The position numbers and the translations under genes are program-made. DNA of 64,000 nt from Bosea sp. AS-1 (lineage in GTDB: Bacteria; Pseudomonadota; Alphaproteobacteria; Rhizobiales; Beijerinckiaceae): the NCBI RefSeq assembly GCF_002220095.1, contig NZ_CP022372.1, positions 4,126,501-4,190,500 of the forward strand. The letters run 5' to 3'. Under the pieces are notes generated by a model. The model was given only the letters and a program-made list of their open reading frames with translations. It was not told the origin of the DNA and searched no databases. Below are positions 21,409-29,385 of this stretch, piece by piece. Within the stretch, counting starts at the first letter, position 1, and every line of letters begins with the position of its first letter.

Positions 21409-22203
21409 TCAGCCCTTGTAGACGACGGGCCGCTTCGCACCGTCGCCGAAGGTGTCGTTGAGCGGCATCTTGCAGAGTGGACCGGCTTCCGCCTCCAGCG
21501 CCATGATGGCGCGTTCCGCCCGGACGGCCTCGCGCGAGGGCATCTCGACCACGAGGTTGGCGAGCGCGTGGCGATAGCTCCTGATGCGGAAATCCAGGCG
21601 CTCGCAGACCCAGAGAATCAGGCCCTCATTCTCCACGACGCGGGCCAGCGCCGGCTCCTGCTTCTCCGGCGCAATATCGGGAGAGGCCTCAGCGGTGCGC
21701 ATCCGCACCCGGTCCATGCCGACCACCCGTGCGGCATTGGCGCGGAACGGGCCGATCAGCAGGCGGTCGGCATTCGCATCCTCGGTCATACGGTTGTAGC
21801 GCGAGGCCTGCGAGGCGAAGGACACCGAGGTCAGGCCTCGGAAATAGTCGGAAACGTCGGTCGACTGGGCCGAGACCGGCAGGATGCGCGCATGGGCAAG
21901 ATTGGACACCTCGCCCTGGAAAACGCTGTGCGAGCTGCCGGGCATGATGAAGCGCCAGGCGCGATCGCGCATCTGTTCCTCGTCATCGGTCAGGCGAAAG
22001 GGCGAGGCAGCCTCACCGCGGGCCGACGCCGCGAGAAAGCCGGCCTCGGGCGCCAGAAGCTGCGACCATACGGTCGGCCGCGGGCGGCCGAGATCGCCGG
22101 TCGTCGCGGTGCAGGCCGAGGCCAGCAGAGCGAGCAGCAGGGCAGACCCCACCGCGCCGAGACCGAACCCGGCGCACGGCTTTGCAGTCCTGGAGTCGGT
22201 CAC
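21409..22203 (-). CDS. Lipoprotein of unknown function
   Basis: A 264-residue protein starting with GTG at 22203, which overlaps the stop of the upstream small gene (GTGA) and gives a good lipoprotein signal: a hydrophobic stretch GLGAVGSALLLALLASAC with the lipobox LASAC near residue 31. The mature part is mixed alpha/beta with RLDFRIRSYRHALANLVVEMPSR near the end. Longer frames to 22383 only read through the neighbouring gene. No family is recognised, but the arrangement looks conserved in the lineage. It is convergent with the DUF1254 gene, 18 bases apart. Confidence 0.75.
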   Translation of the reverse strand: MTDSRTAKPCAGFGLGAVGSALLLALLASACTATTGDLGRPRPTVWSQLLAPEAGFLAASARGEAASPFRLTDDEEQMRDRAWRFIMPGSSHSVFQGEVSNLAHARILPVSAQSTDVSDYFRGLTSVSFASQASRYNRMTEDANADRLLIGPFRANAARVVGMDRVRMRTAEASPDIAPEKQEPALARVVENEGLILWVCERLDFRIRSYRHALANLVVEMPSREAVRAERAIMALEAEAGPLCKMPLNDTFGDGAKRPVVYKG

Positions 22204-22409
22204 GCCGGCTGCCTTGCCTTCCTGCGGCTGATCGCCTTGCCGGGAGCCTGGCGGCGGCCGTGCGGCAAGCCGGCCTGCTGCGGCCCGGGCTCGGTGGGAC
22301 GCTCGTAGCGCACCCCGGTGAAGAACAGAATCTCGGCGTTTTCCTGCGGGAAAGCGCAGGTTCGCGGCTGGTAGCGCCGCCATAGCGCGAAGGGGATGAC
22401 GTCGGCCAT
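22200..22409 (-). CDS. Small conserved-looking basic protein
   Basis: A 69-residue protein beginning MADVIPFALWRRYQPRTC and containing ENAEILFFTGVRYER, followed by a basic Gly/Arg/Lys-rich tail. Small proteins with an ILFFTGVRYER core are, to my recollection, found in other Rhizobiales; no function is known. Its stop overlaps the lipoprotein start (GTGA), so the two are coupled. The promoter region upstream is shared with the divergent DUF2336 gene and its CtrA box. Confidence 0.6.
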   Translation of the reverse strand: MADVIPFALWRRYQPRTCAFPQENAEILFFTGVRYERPTEPGPQQAGLPHGRRQAPGKAISRRKARQPA

Positions 22410-22512
22410 GTGCGCCTCCTTGCTCAGCGCCTGGTTGCGATCACAAGAGCCACGAACGGTGCGGAAGCCGCCCCCGAGTCGCAGCTCTCAAGATCATCAG
22501 GCCCGGACATGG

Positions 22513-22527
22513 TTAACGCGGTCTTAA
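22513..22527. promoter_or_regulatory. CtrA binding box (TTAA-N7-TTAA)
   Basis: TTAA-CGCGGTC-TTAA is a perfect match to the CtrA box. It is 45 bases before the DUF2336 start and about 104 bases before the divergent small gene. A GAATC (CcrM GANTC) site lies at 22545-22549 between the box and the start codon. Confidence 0.65.
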
Positions 22528-22571
22528 GCCCTCGGGGATAATCTGAATCTCGACACCGGATTACTGCCTCG

Positions 22572-23711
22572 ATGACCAAGCCCGACGCCCAGGAACTCGC
22601 CCGTCTCGCCCGCCTCGCTCGCGAGGGCGGGCTCGACCTCAGCCAGGTGTCGCTGCGGGTCAAGACCGACCTGCTGCTCTCGGCATCATTGCCGCAACGC
22701 GACGATCTCGCCGCCTTCTCCGAGATGGCGACGGCCCTGATCCCGACCGTCGACGAGGCAACCGCCGTGATCCTCGCGCGCAAGCTCGCCGGGTGGCGGC
22801 ATACGCCGGCGCCGGTCCTGCAGGCACTGCGTGCTCGCGGCGGAGCCATCTTCACCGAGCTGCTGCGGCACGGGCTGCCGCTCGGCTCCGCCGAGATCGA
22901 GATGCTGGCGGAAACGGGCGATGCCGAAACGCTATCGGCTTTGGCCTCGCGCCCCGACCTGACGAACGTCGCGACGCTCATGCTGGCCGAACGCGATTCT
23001 GAAGGCCTCGACCTCGCTCTCATCGCCAACACCGCTGCGCCCCTGCCCCGCACGGCCGCAGCGATCCTGATCGCCCGCTCGCGCCATCGCCCCGCCTATC
23101 AACCCGGGCTGCTGCAGCGCACCGAGCTGTCGAACCTCGAACTCGCGCCACTTTTCCTGCGAGCCGATACTGAACGACGGCTCTCCATTCTCGATTCGCT
23201 GGCCGCTCTCGAAGCACTGCATCCCAGCGAGCGCTCGCTCCCGATCGCAGCCGCGACCCTTTCGGAATGGCTGGCGCTGGCCAGCGAGGACCGGGAACAG
23301 GCTTTCGACGCCATCGCCCGCTCCTTCGGTGGTGGCGCTGCCTTCGCGGAGGCCATGCAGCGCGACTCATCGCGCGAGCTCGCGGCGCTCGCCCTCATCG
23401 CGAGCGGTACGACGGTGGAGGAAGCGACCCGCTTCCTGATCCGCCTCGGCGACGAATCCGCCCACTCCGTCGAGCGCATCTTCGCTCTTGTCGCCTTGAT
23501 GCGCTCGACGCGGCCGGCGATCGCCCGCCGCCTCGTCCAATTGATCGGAGGGCTGGTGCCGGCCGCCCCGCACCGCCGGGGACAGCATCAACCGGCGATG
23601 GACCCGAGCGGCACGCCCGTGCGTGCCGGGACCGGAGCGTTCAGGCCGGAAAGCCAGCCGGCGATGTCGGAGATTCTGGGCCGGGTCGGCCCACAGCGGG
23701 AGCGTAGCTAG
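22572..23711 (+). CDS. DUF2336 protein
   Basis: A 379-residue soluble protein made almost entirely of helical repeats (Ala/Leu rich, resembling HEAT-like arrays), matching the DUF2336 family found mainly in alphaproteobacteria. Landmarks are RVKTDLLLSASLPQRDDLAAFSEM near the N terminus and ERIFALVALMRSTRPAIARRLV near residue 300; the last 60 residues are disordered and proline rich. The stop overlaps the convergent DUF1491 stop. A perfect CtrA box and a GANTC site lie in its promoter, which points to cell-cycle-timed expression. Biochemical role unknown. Confidence 0.85.
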   Translation: MTKPDAQELARLARLAREGGLDLSQVSLRVKTDLLLSASLPQRDDLAAFSEMATALIPTVDEATAVILARKLAGWRHTPAPVLQALRARGGAIFTELLRHGLPLGSAEIEMLAETGDAETLSALASRPDLTNVATLMLAERDSEGLDLALIANTAAPLPRTAAAILIARSRHRPAYQPGLLQRTELSNLELAPLFLRADTERRLSILDSLAALEALHPSERSLPIAAATLSEWLALASEDREQAFDAIARSFGGGAAFAEAMQRDSSRELAALALIASGTTVEEATRFLIRLGDESAHSVERIFALVALMRSTRPAIARRLVQLIGGLVPAAPHRRGQHQPAMDPSGTPVRAGTGAFRPESQPAMSEILGRVGPQRERS

Positions 23712-24043
23712 TCGCGCACGAGTTCCAGACGCGGATCGCCCGCCCTGTCCTCGATCTCTACGAGCCACAGGTCCCCGTCGAAGCGCAATTCGCGCGTGAC
23801 GCGATCCTCGACGGCGAGCGGGTCGGAATCGAGCAGGAGCTGGAAGCGGCGCACGCCGTCATCGGCGGCAAGTGTCTGTGGCGCCGGGCCGTAGAGCGCG
23901 GCGGTTCCGTCCAGCCGGTCGAGCTTGACGAAGATCGCGCCGGCCTCGGCGGCACCGCGCCGGCGCAGCACCGCGATCAAGCCATCGAGCGCCGCCTGGC
24001 GCAGCCAGGCCGAGACCCAGAACTCGGAGGTCAGACGCGCCAT
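23708..24043 (-). CDS. DUF1491 family protein
   Basis: A 111-residue protein with the family layout: LTSEFWVSAWLRQAALDG at the N terminus, AIFVKLDRLDGTAALYGPAP in the middle and VEDRVTRELRFDGDLWLVEIEDR at the end. ATG at 24043 is 16 bases after the stop of the upstream gene in the same direction. Probably the last gene of a kinase - hypothetical - DUF1491 operon. Function unknown. Confidence 0.85.
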   Translation of the reverse strand: MARLTSEFWVSAWLRQAALDGLIAVLRRRGAAEAGAIFVKLDRLDGTAALYGPAPQTLAADDGVRRFQLLLDSDPLAVEDRVTRELRFDGDLWLVEIEDRAGDPRLELVRD

Positions 24044-24059
24044 CGCGGCGCCATCCGCC

Positions 24060-24665
24060 TCAGTTCGAGGCCGTGCGGCGCGGCGCGGCGGCCGAACGGT
24101 TCGCCGCGCCGCGGATATCGGCCGGCGGGCGGAAATCACCGCCATTGATCAGATCGGCGATCGGATCACGCGGCGCTGCAACGCGCGGCGCAGGAGCCGC
24201 CGCCGGAGCGGGGGCTGGCGCACGCGCGACATTGGTCACCGCAGCCGGCGGTCGCGGCGCAGCCTCGCGCGAGGCGGGCTGGGCCTGCGACAGGTCGTTG
24301 GGGCGCGAGGGCGGCAAGCCAGGCCCGAGCAGCGCCGGGATGTCGGCCGGAGGCGCCACCGCGGGAGCTGGCGCAGGGTCGGCACGCCGGGCGGCCGCGG
24401 GAGCGCGCGTCTCCTCGGCCGGCGCGGAGTGGGACAGTATCGGGCGCGGGTGGCGCGCCTTCTGGAACATCAGCGCATTGGCGACGATGGCGAGCGAGAC
24501 GAGGCCGAAGGCGAGGAAGATCAGCGCGCGCCCTGGCCGGCGGCTGGCCATCCGGATGATCTGGACGAACCAAGAGGGCGATTTGCGACGCGCCGGCTGA
24601 GCCCGCCGGACCGGGGCGGACAAGGAGGCGCCGGTGCGGGCGCGGGCGGCCATGGTAGCGGACAT
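24060..24665 (-). CDS. Single-pass membrane protein with Ala/Pro-rich tail
   Basis: A 201-residue protein of unknown family. A basic cytoplasmic N terminus (1-45), one membrane segment (about 47-66, ALIFLAFGLVSLAIVANALM) and a long Ala/Pro-rich region (75-165) precede a short end DPIADLINGG. The layout is that of a periplasmic spacer protein. It is between the histidine kinase (15-base gap) and DUF1491 (16-base gap), so it is likely cotranscribed with both. Confidence 0.7.
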   Translation of the reverse strand: MSATMAARARTGASLSAPVRRAQPARRKSPSWFVQIIRMASRRPGRALIFLAFGLVSLAIVANALMFQKARHPRPILSHSAPAEETRAPAAARRADPAPAPAVAPPADIPALLGPGLPPSRPNDLSQAQPASREAAPRPPAAVTNVARAPAPAPAAAPAPRVAAPRDPIADLINGGDFRPPADIRGAANRSAAAPRRTASN

Positions 24666-24680
24666 CGGTGCAGCTCGTTC

Positions 24681-26492
24681 TCAGGCAGTCAGACGAAGCG
24701 GTTCTTTGGTGTCGAGGCCCCGGCGGGGAGCCCTGGCGAAGGTCACGATCTTGGCCGGCTGCTCGACGGTCTCGGTGCCGCCGAGCGGCAGCCGCACCGA
24801 AACCCGGGTGCCGACGCCCGGCGCGCTCTCGACGCTCAGCCGTCCGCCATGCAGCCCGACGAGCCCGCGCACGACCGAGAGACCGAGGCCCGTCCCCTCA
24901 TGGGAACGGTCGTAGGAGCCCTTGGCCTGGAAGAAGGGATCACCCAATCGCGGCAGATCGGCGGCAGCGATGCCGATGCCGGTGTCGGAGACGGAGAGGT
25001 CGATGACATCGCCATCGCGAACGACGGCGAGGGTGACGCGGCCGCCTGCCGGGGTGAACTTGATCGCGTTGGACAGGAGGTTGAGGACGACCTGCTTGAG
25101 CGCGCGCCGGTCCCCCTCGACCTGCGGCAATGCCGGTCCAAGCACATGTTCGAGCGCGATGCCGCCGGTCTCGGCGCGCAACGCCATCAGCGCACAGCAA
25201 TCCTTTGCGAGTGCCGCGACATCGAGCGGATCACGCTCGATCGACATCGCGCCGCTCTCGATCTTCGAGATGTCGAGCAGGGTGTTGACGACATCGAGGA
25301 GATGATTGCCCGAAGCGTGGATGATTCCGGCGTACTCGGCCCGCTTCGCGACGTCGAGCCGGCCGGCTTCGTCCATGCTGAGCATTTCGGAGAAGCCGAT
25401 AATGGCGTTGAGCGGTGTGCGCAGTTCGTGGCTGACCGTGGCCAGGAAGCGGGCCTTGATGTCGTTGGCCTTCAGCGCCTCGGCATGGCCGCGGGCAAGC
25501 TCCTCGTCCTGCGCCCGGCGCTCGGTGACGTCACGCATCACGCAGACGACGGTGGCGCCCTTGCGGTCCTGGGCACCCTCGACGCGATGGGCCTGCATTT
25601 CGAGCCAGCGCGAGACCGGCACCCGCCCCTGACCGCTCTCCTCGAGTGGCACGAACAAGGTACGGAAGCAGGCACTGACACCCGTATCGCCATGGGCGGC
25701 GTCGCTCAGCGCCTTCAGGAAGAGTGGCCTATCGGCGATATGCACGCGCTCGAACAGACCACGCCCCATCAGGTCGCGCGGCTCGGCGCCGGCCAGCGTG
25801 CGCGCCGCCGCATTGGCGAAGACGACCGCGCCATCCGCATCATGCCAGGTCACCAGATCGCCGACATGGTCGAGAAGCGCCCGCGTGCGTTCGTCCGAGG
25901 CGCGGTATTCGCCAAGTTCGGCGTCGCGCCGGCGCAGCATCAGCGCCGTGACGACGAGCGCCTGCACCAGCGCGCCGACGACGAGCAGCGGCATGGCCTG
26001 CTGCATCCAGGCGGCGGGAGCGGCAAAGGCTCCGACCTCGCCGCCGACGACCACCGCCAGGAGCGCAGTCACCGCGACCACGCCGGCACGAAACACGAAT
26101 TTGCGCCCGCCGAAGCTCGCAGCCTCCACGGGAACGATGGCGAGCCCGGCAAGGAGCGGCGAACTCGCGCCGCCCGTCACCGCCGCCAGGCTGACGACGA
26201 AGAGGGATAGCGCAGCGGCGGAGACGGCATGCGCAATATCGAGCCGCCCGCTGCGGGAGAGAATGAAGACGGCAAGCAGCGGCAGGGCCGCGGCCACGAC
26301 CATCGCAGCCTCGAAGGCGCCGAGCGCACCGCGCCAGGCGAGATAGGCCGGGGCGAGCCCCAGGGCGAAAGCACCGACGAGCAACCGCGACAGGATGAAG
26401 CGCTCATGGCGCCCCCTCTCGCAGGAGTCGGCCCGCACCGATGCATGCACCAGTGCCGCCGCCTGTGTCCGCAGTGCTGCCATCGCCATCAA
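24681..26492 (-). CDS. Membrane PAS-domain sensor histidine kinase (DivJ-like)
   Basis: A 603-residue kinase. About six membrane segments (33-188) are followed by a PAS domain (about 200-325, containing LVTWHDADGAVVFANAAAR), a HisKA dimer domain with the phosphorylated His355 in ATVSHELRTPLNAIIGFSEML, and a HATPase domain with LLSNAIKFTP (N box), DTGIGI (G1) and GTGLGLSVVRGLVGLHGG (G2). Order, length and the H-box are those of the DivJ/PleC class that controls DivK and hence CtrA. A perfect CtrA box lies 64-78 bases upstream. DivJ orthology is an inference from architecture and promoter. The start could also be ATG 26489 or 26483. Confidence 0.85.
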   Translation of the reverse strand: MMAMAALRTQAAALVHASVRADSCERGRHERFILSRLLVGAFALGLAPAYLAWRGALGAFEAAMVVAAALPLLAVFILSRSGRLDIAHAVSAAALSLFVVSLAAVTGGASSPLLAGLAIVPVEAASFGGRKFVFRAGVVAVTALLAVVVGGEVGAFAAPAAWMQQAMPLLVVGALVQALVVTALMLRRRDAELGEYRASDERTRALLDHVGDLVTWHDADGAVVFANAAARTLAGAEPRDLMGRGLFERVHIADRPLFLKALSDAAHGDTGVSACFRTLFVPLEESGQGRVPVSRWLEMQAHRVEGAQDRKGATVVCVMRDVTERRAQDEELARGHAEALKANDIKARFLATVSHELRTPLNAIIGFSEMLSMDEAGRLDVAKRAEYAGIIHASGNHLLDVVNTLLDISKIESGAMSIERDPLDVAALAKDCCALMALRAETGGIALEHVLGPALPQVEGDRRALKQVVLNLLSNAIKFTPAGGRVTLAVVRDGDVIDLSVSDTGIGIAAADLPRLGDPFFQAKGSYDRSHEGTGLGLSVVRGLVGLHGGRLSVESAPGVGTRVSVRLPLGGTETVEQPAKIVTFARAPRRGLDTKEPLRLTA

Positions 26493-26808
26493 AAACGCAA
26501 CGCCTAACTCTCGCGGACCGACATGCCCGCTCCCCGCTATCTCGCCACGGGGAATTTAAGCGGGGCTTAAGGCGGCAAGCCTTCGGGAGCGCCGGCCCAT
26601 CAGGAATTCGCATTTTACACAAATGAATCATAAACTTACGCGCATTCTCCCGACTTTTTCAGGTCCTGGGGCAGTTCGCAGCAGGGTGAACGGAAGCTGA
26701 AGATCGCCTCAGGCATTCGACTCGTATTTGAGCAATTGAAATGACGCGATTTTTCGAGATCGCCGGCTAGGGTCTTCCTCGCGGCCCCGAACCGCGATGG
26801 AGATCAAG
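26493..26808. other. Divergent promoter region, 316 bases
   Basis: AT-rich non-coding DNA between the DivJ-like kinase (leftward) and a small secreted protein (rightward). It contains the CtrA box at 26556-26570 and two GANTC sites (GAATC 26625-26629, GACTC 26719-26723). I see no ORF with coding character and no RNA gene. Confidence 0.6.
26556..26570. promoter_or_regulatory. CtrA binding box (TTAA-N7-TTAA)
   Basis: TTAA-GCGGGGC-TTAA, a perfect CtrA box, 64 bases upstream of the kinase start codon. It is the second such box in 4 kb. Confidence 0.65.
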
Positions 26809-27084
26809 ATGGCTTACTTCCTGCGCAAGGTCGCGATTATTGGCCTGATCGCGATGAACTCGCCGGTTCATGGCGGCAAGCCCGCCGAAGCCGAGCTGCC
26901 GCAGGCCGTCAAGCAGGCCGTGAACGCCGTGAAGGTCATCCAGGCCGAACCGCGTGCCGCCACAGGCAGCCTGACCGCGGCGCGTGAGGCGGCCCAGATC
27001 CTGGCGGGGCTTGATCCGGAAACGCGCGGACGCGTCCTCAATGCCGTCGCCTCGGTCGCAACAACTCGGCCCGCGCAGCGTTGA
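26809..27084 (+). CDS. Small exported protein of unknown function
   Basis: A 91-residue protein with an N-terminal hydrophobic stretch MAYFLRKVAIIGLIAMNSP that looks like a signal peptide or anchor, then an amphipathic helical region (AVKQAVNAVKVIQ, TAAREAAQILAGL). ATG at 26809 has GGAG seven bases upstream and is preferred to 26797. It lies 77 bases before sufE in the same direction. A small signal-bearing protein upstream of sufE is seen in other Rhizobiales, but I cannot assign a family with confidence. Confidence 0.65.
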   Translation: MAYFLRKVAIIGLIAMNSPVHGGKPAEAELPQAVKQAVNAVKVIQAEPRAATGSLTAAREAAQILAGLDPETRGRVLNAVASVATTRPAQR

Positions 27085-27161
27085 ATGCTTGACGCAGACC
27101 CGCAAGCCGCGGGAAGAGAGCGCGCCGGCCCCGCATGAGGCGAAGGGCGGCCAGGCAGGAC

Positions 27162-27587
27162 ATGACCACCACTCTCGACGAGATCGTCGCCAATTTCGAG
27201 CTGCTCGACGAATGGGACGATCGCTATCGCTACCTGATCGAGCTCGGCAAGAGCCTCGAGCCGCTGCCGGAAGAGGCGCATAACGACGCCAACAAGGTGC
27301 GCGGCTGCGCCAGCCAGGTCTGGCTCGACATGCACAGCGAAGACGGCCCGGGCCCGCAGACGCGCCTGCATTTCCGCGGCGACAGCGACGCTCACATCGT
27401 CCGCGGGCTGGTCGCGCTCGCGCTCGCGATCTTTTCGGGCCGGAAGGCCGAGGAAATCCTCGCGACGGACGCCTTCGCCATCTACGAGAAGCTCGGCCTC
27501 GCCGCACATCTCACGCCGCAGCGCTCCAACGGCGTGCGCGCCATGATCGAGCGGATCAAGAACGACGCCCGCGCCGCCGCGGCGTGA
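27162..27587 (+). CDS. sufE: SufE-family cysteine desulfurase sulfur acceptor
   Basis: Takes persulfide sulfur from SufS and stimulates Fe-S cluster assembly. The 141-residue protein shows LDEWDDRYRYLIELGKSLEPLPE, then the acceptor site VRGCASQVWL with the sulfur-carrying Cys, and the end NGVRAMIERIKNDA. ATG at 27162 follows GGCAGGAC. The rest of the suf operon is not in the window, as is common for a lone sufE in alphaproteobacteria. Confidence 0.93.
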   Translation: MTTTLDEIVANFELLDEWDDRYRYLIELGKSLEPLPEEAHNDANKVRGCASQVWLDMHSEDGPGPQTRLHFRGDSDAHIVRGLVALALAIFSGRKAEEILATDAFAIYEKLGLAAHLTPQRSNGVRAMIERIKNDARAAAA

Positions 27588-27614
27588 GGTTTCCGACCTT
27601 TCACTCCCCGTTAC

Positions 27615-28412
27615 CTAGGGTTCGACCGCGGGCTGGATCTCAGGTCTCGCTCCGGGCGCCTGCCATCCCCTGAGGCCGGACGGTTTGCCGCCGCGATCCG
27701 TCCCGTAATGAGAGGCCAGCGTTGCCAGCGCGACGCGGAGCACCACCTTGGCCGAGCGGGCCGGCCAGCGCCTCTCGCGCTCGATCAGATCGAGCCCCTT
27801 GAGGAAGCCGCAGACATCGATGGCCAGGCCGGAGAGCTCGGGCCCGAGCTGCTCGCAAGCGCGCCGGACCCGCTGACGGGCCGCGATGGCGGCGTCGGAG
27901 GCGCCGGCGGGATCGCGCGGGCCAGGGCCGCGCTCGTCCGGAGTCAATGCCGCATCCCAGTTCATCGTCGTGCGCGGCAGCATCCCGGCGCGGGTGAGAT
28001 CCGCCCGGAAACGCTCGCCGGCGGCGAATTCGGCATCGTCGATCTGCGGCTTGCCGTCCTTGCCGGGACGACGGTGAAGCCAGAGCAACGGGCTTTCGCG
28101 ATCGTCGAACCTTGCGGCCTGTTTCGGCGGCGTATCGGCTGGCGAGGTCACGGGATCGGCCTGCGTAGCGGCCCGGTCCGCCAGGACGAGGCGCGTACGC
28201 CTGCCCTCGGCCCGCCAGACGGCCACCCCCTCCCCAACGAGCGCGGCCGCGGCCTGCGCGGTGACATAGCCGGCCCCGAGGCTGGCGCCGCCACGCTCGC
28301 GATACAAGGCGATCCGGCCGCATCCGAGCGGTGAGACAACGCCATAGGCGCCGGGCTCGGCGAGGTGATTCAGCAGCCGGATGCGATCGCGGCGTTCGCT
28401 CTCCCCGGTCAT
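27615..28412 (-). CDS. DUF6456 domain protein
   Basis: A 265-residue protein. The C-terminal domain (about 110-255) contains ESPLLWLHRRPGKDGKPQID, AGERFRADLTRAGMLPRTTMNWD and CGFLKGLDLIERERRWPARSAKVVLRVALATLASHYG, the DUF6456 signature. The N-terminal part (1-90) looks like a degenerate winged helix. Its ATG overlaps the stop of the DnaA-like gene by one base (TGATG), so the two form a coupled pair. Function unknown; the fold of this domain and its partner suggest DNA binding. Confidence 0.8.
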   Translation of the reverse strand: MTGESERRDRIRLLNHLAEPGAYGVVSPLGCGRIALYRERGGASLGAGYVTAQAAAALVGEGVAVWRAEGRRTRLVLADRAATQADPVTSPADTPPKQAARFDDRESPLLWLHRRPGKDGKPQIDDAEFAAGERFRADLTRAGMLPRTTMNWDAALTPDERGPGPRDPAGASDAAIAARQRVRRACEQLGPELSGLAIDVCGFLKGLDLIERERRWPARSAKVVLRVALATLASHYGTDRGGKPSGLRGWQAPGARPEIQPAVEP

Positions 28413-28777
28413 CAGACTGCCTCCCCCGGCTCGAGCGACAGGCTTGAGCGGGCAGCGAGAAGCGCTGCTTCAAGCGCACTCAACCCCAACTCGCAACGCG
28501 GATCGTCGCGACTATCCTCCACCAAGGCGCAGGCATGGCGCACCGTCGTCCGGTCGCGGCCGAAGCAGATGCCAACACGTGTGAGGCTGAGCCCGAAGGT
28601 CACGTGAGCGAGATACATCGCCCGTTGACGTGCGGCGGCGATCTGCTGCCGGCCGCGGTTGGTGGTCCTCAGCTTTCGCGCTGGAATTTTTGCCGCGGCA
28701 GCGATGACCGCTTCCGCAAGCCTCGCCCCGGCAGCCTCCTGCAAGACGATGTCAGAGCCGACGTCGATATTGTTCAT
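28412..28777 (-). CDS. DnaA domain IV-like DNA-binding protein (no ATPase domain)
   Basis: A 121-residue protein whose core (about 44-90) reads RQQIAAARQRAMYLAHVTFGLSLTRVGICFGRDRTTVRHACALVEDS. This parallels DnaA domain IV: the basic loop and the signature helix where DnaA has RDHTTV. Domains I-III of DnaA are absent. It is the upstream gene of a coupled pair with DUF6456. A stand-alone domain IV could compete for or mark DnaA boxes, or be an unrelated regulator. The domain call is firm, the function unknown. Confidence 0.82.
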   Translation of the reverse strand: MNNIDVGSDIVLQEAAGARLAEAVIAAAAKIPARKLRTTNRGRQQIAAARQRAMYLAHVTFGLSLTRVGICFGRDRTTVRHACALVEDSRDDPRCELGLSALEAALLAARSSLSLEPGEAV

Positions 28778-28908
28778 GATACGTTCCCATTCCCGGACGC
28801 GACGCTCTCCAGCCCGAGCTCAAGGACATAGGATTATATTCTTAGATCAGGCTTGGCAAGCCCGGCGCCAGAGTTATCCCCGCGCAGTCCCCGGGAACGC
28901 GGCCATGA

Positions 28909-28938
28909 AAAAAGCCGCCGGAAATCCGGCGGCTTTTT
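28909..28938. terminator. Bidirectional rho-independent terminator after mucR
   Basis: AAAAAGCCGCCGG and CCGGCGGCTTTTT pair perfectly around AAAT. The A-run becomes the U-tract for leftward mucR transcription. It lies 30 bases past the mucR stop. Confidence 0.92.
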
Positions 28939-28968
28939 CCTCTGCAGAAAGCTGCGTCGTCGCGCTTG

Positions 28969-29385
28969 TCAGCGACGCTTGCGGCGCTGCTGGCCCAGAC
29001 CCATCTTCTTCGCAAGCTGCGAACGGGCCTCGGCATAGTTCGGCGCGACCATCGGATAGTCGGGCGGCAGGCCCCACTTCTCACGATACTGCTCCGGCGA
29101 CATATTGTATTGCGTGCGCAGGTGACGCTTCAGCGACTTGAACTTCTTTCCGTCCTCGAGACAGACCAGATAATCGGCAGTAATCGACTTCTTCACCGGG
29201 ATCGCCGGCTTCGGAGCCTCAACCGGAATCACAGGCGCTGCGCCGCCGATGACACGATTCAGCGCGGAATGAACCTCGCTGATCAGAGCCGGCAAGTCGG
29301 ACGCAGGAACAGAATTGTTGGAAACGTAGGCAGAAACGATATCTGCCGTCAGTTCGATGAAGTCCGCTCCCTCGGTATCGGCCAT
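28969..29385 (-). CDS. mucR: MucR/Ros-family transcriptional regulator
   Basis: A 138-residue global regulator of the Ros/MucR group. The N-terminal oligomerisation half ([35 protein letters not shown]) precedes the zinc-finger-like DNA-binding half with [59 protein letters not shown]. Compared with Ros (CLECG...KRHLTTHH), the second Cys is Asp and the last His is Tyr, so two of the four zinc ligands are missing. Such MucR variants fold without zinc in some relatives. Homologues act as AT-rich-DNA silencers and, in Caulobacter, feed into the CtrA circuit. It is bounded by a strong terminator. Confidence 0.93.
   Translation of the reverse strand: MADTEGADFIELTADIVSAYVSNNSVPASDLPALISEVHSALNRVIGGAAPVIPVEAPKPAIPVKKSITADYLVCLEDGKKFKSLKRHLRTQYNMSPEQYREKWGLPPDYPMVAPNYAEARSQLAKKMGLGQQRRKRR

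Noticed and set aside
24060..24665. TonB-like or SPOR-type periplasmic protein
   Set aside because: Only the single membrane segment and Ala/Pro tail are shared; no TonB or SPOR domain is present.
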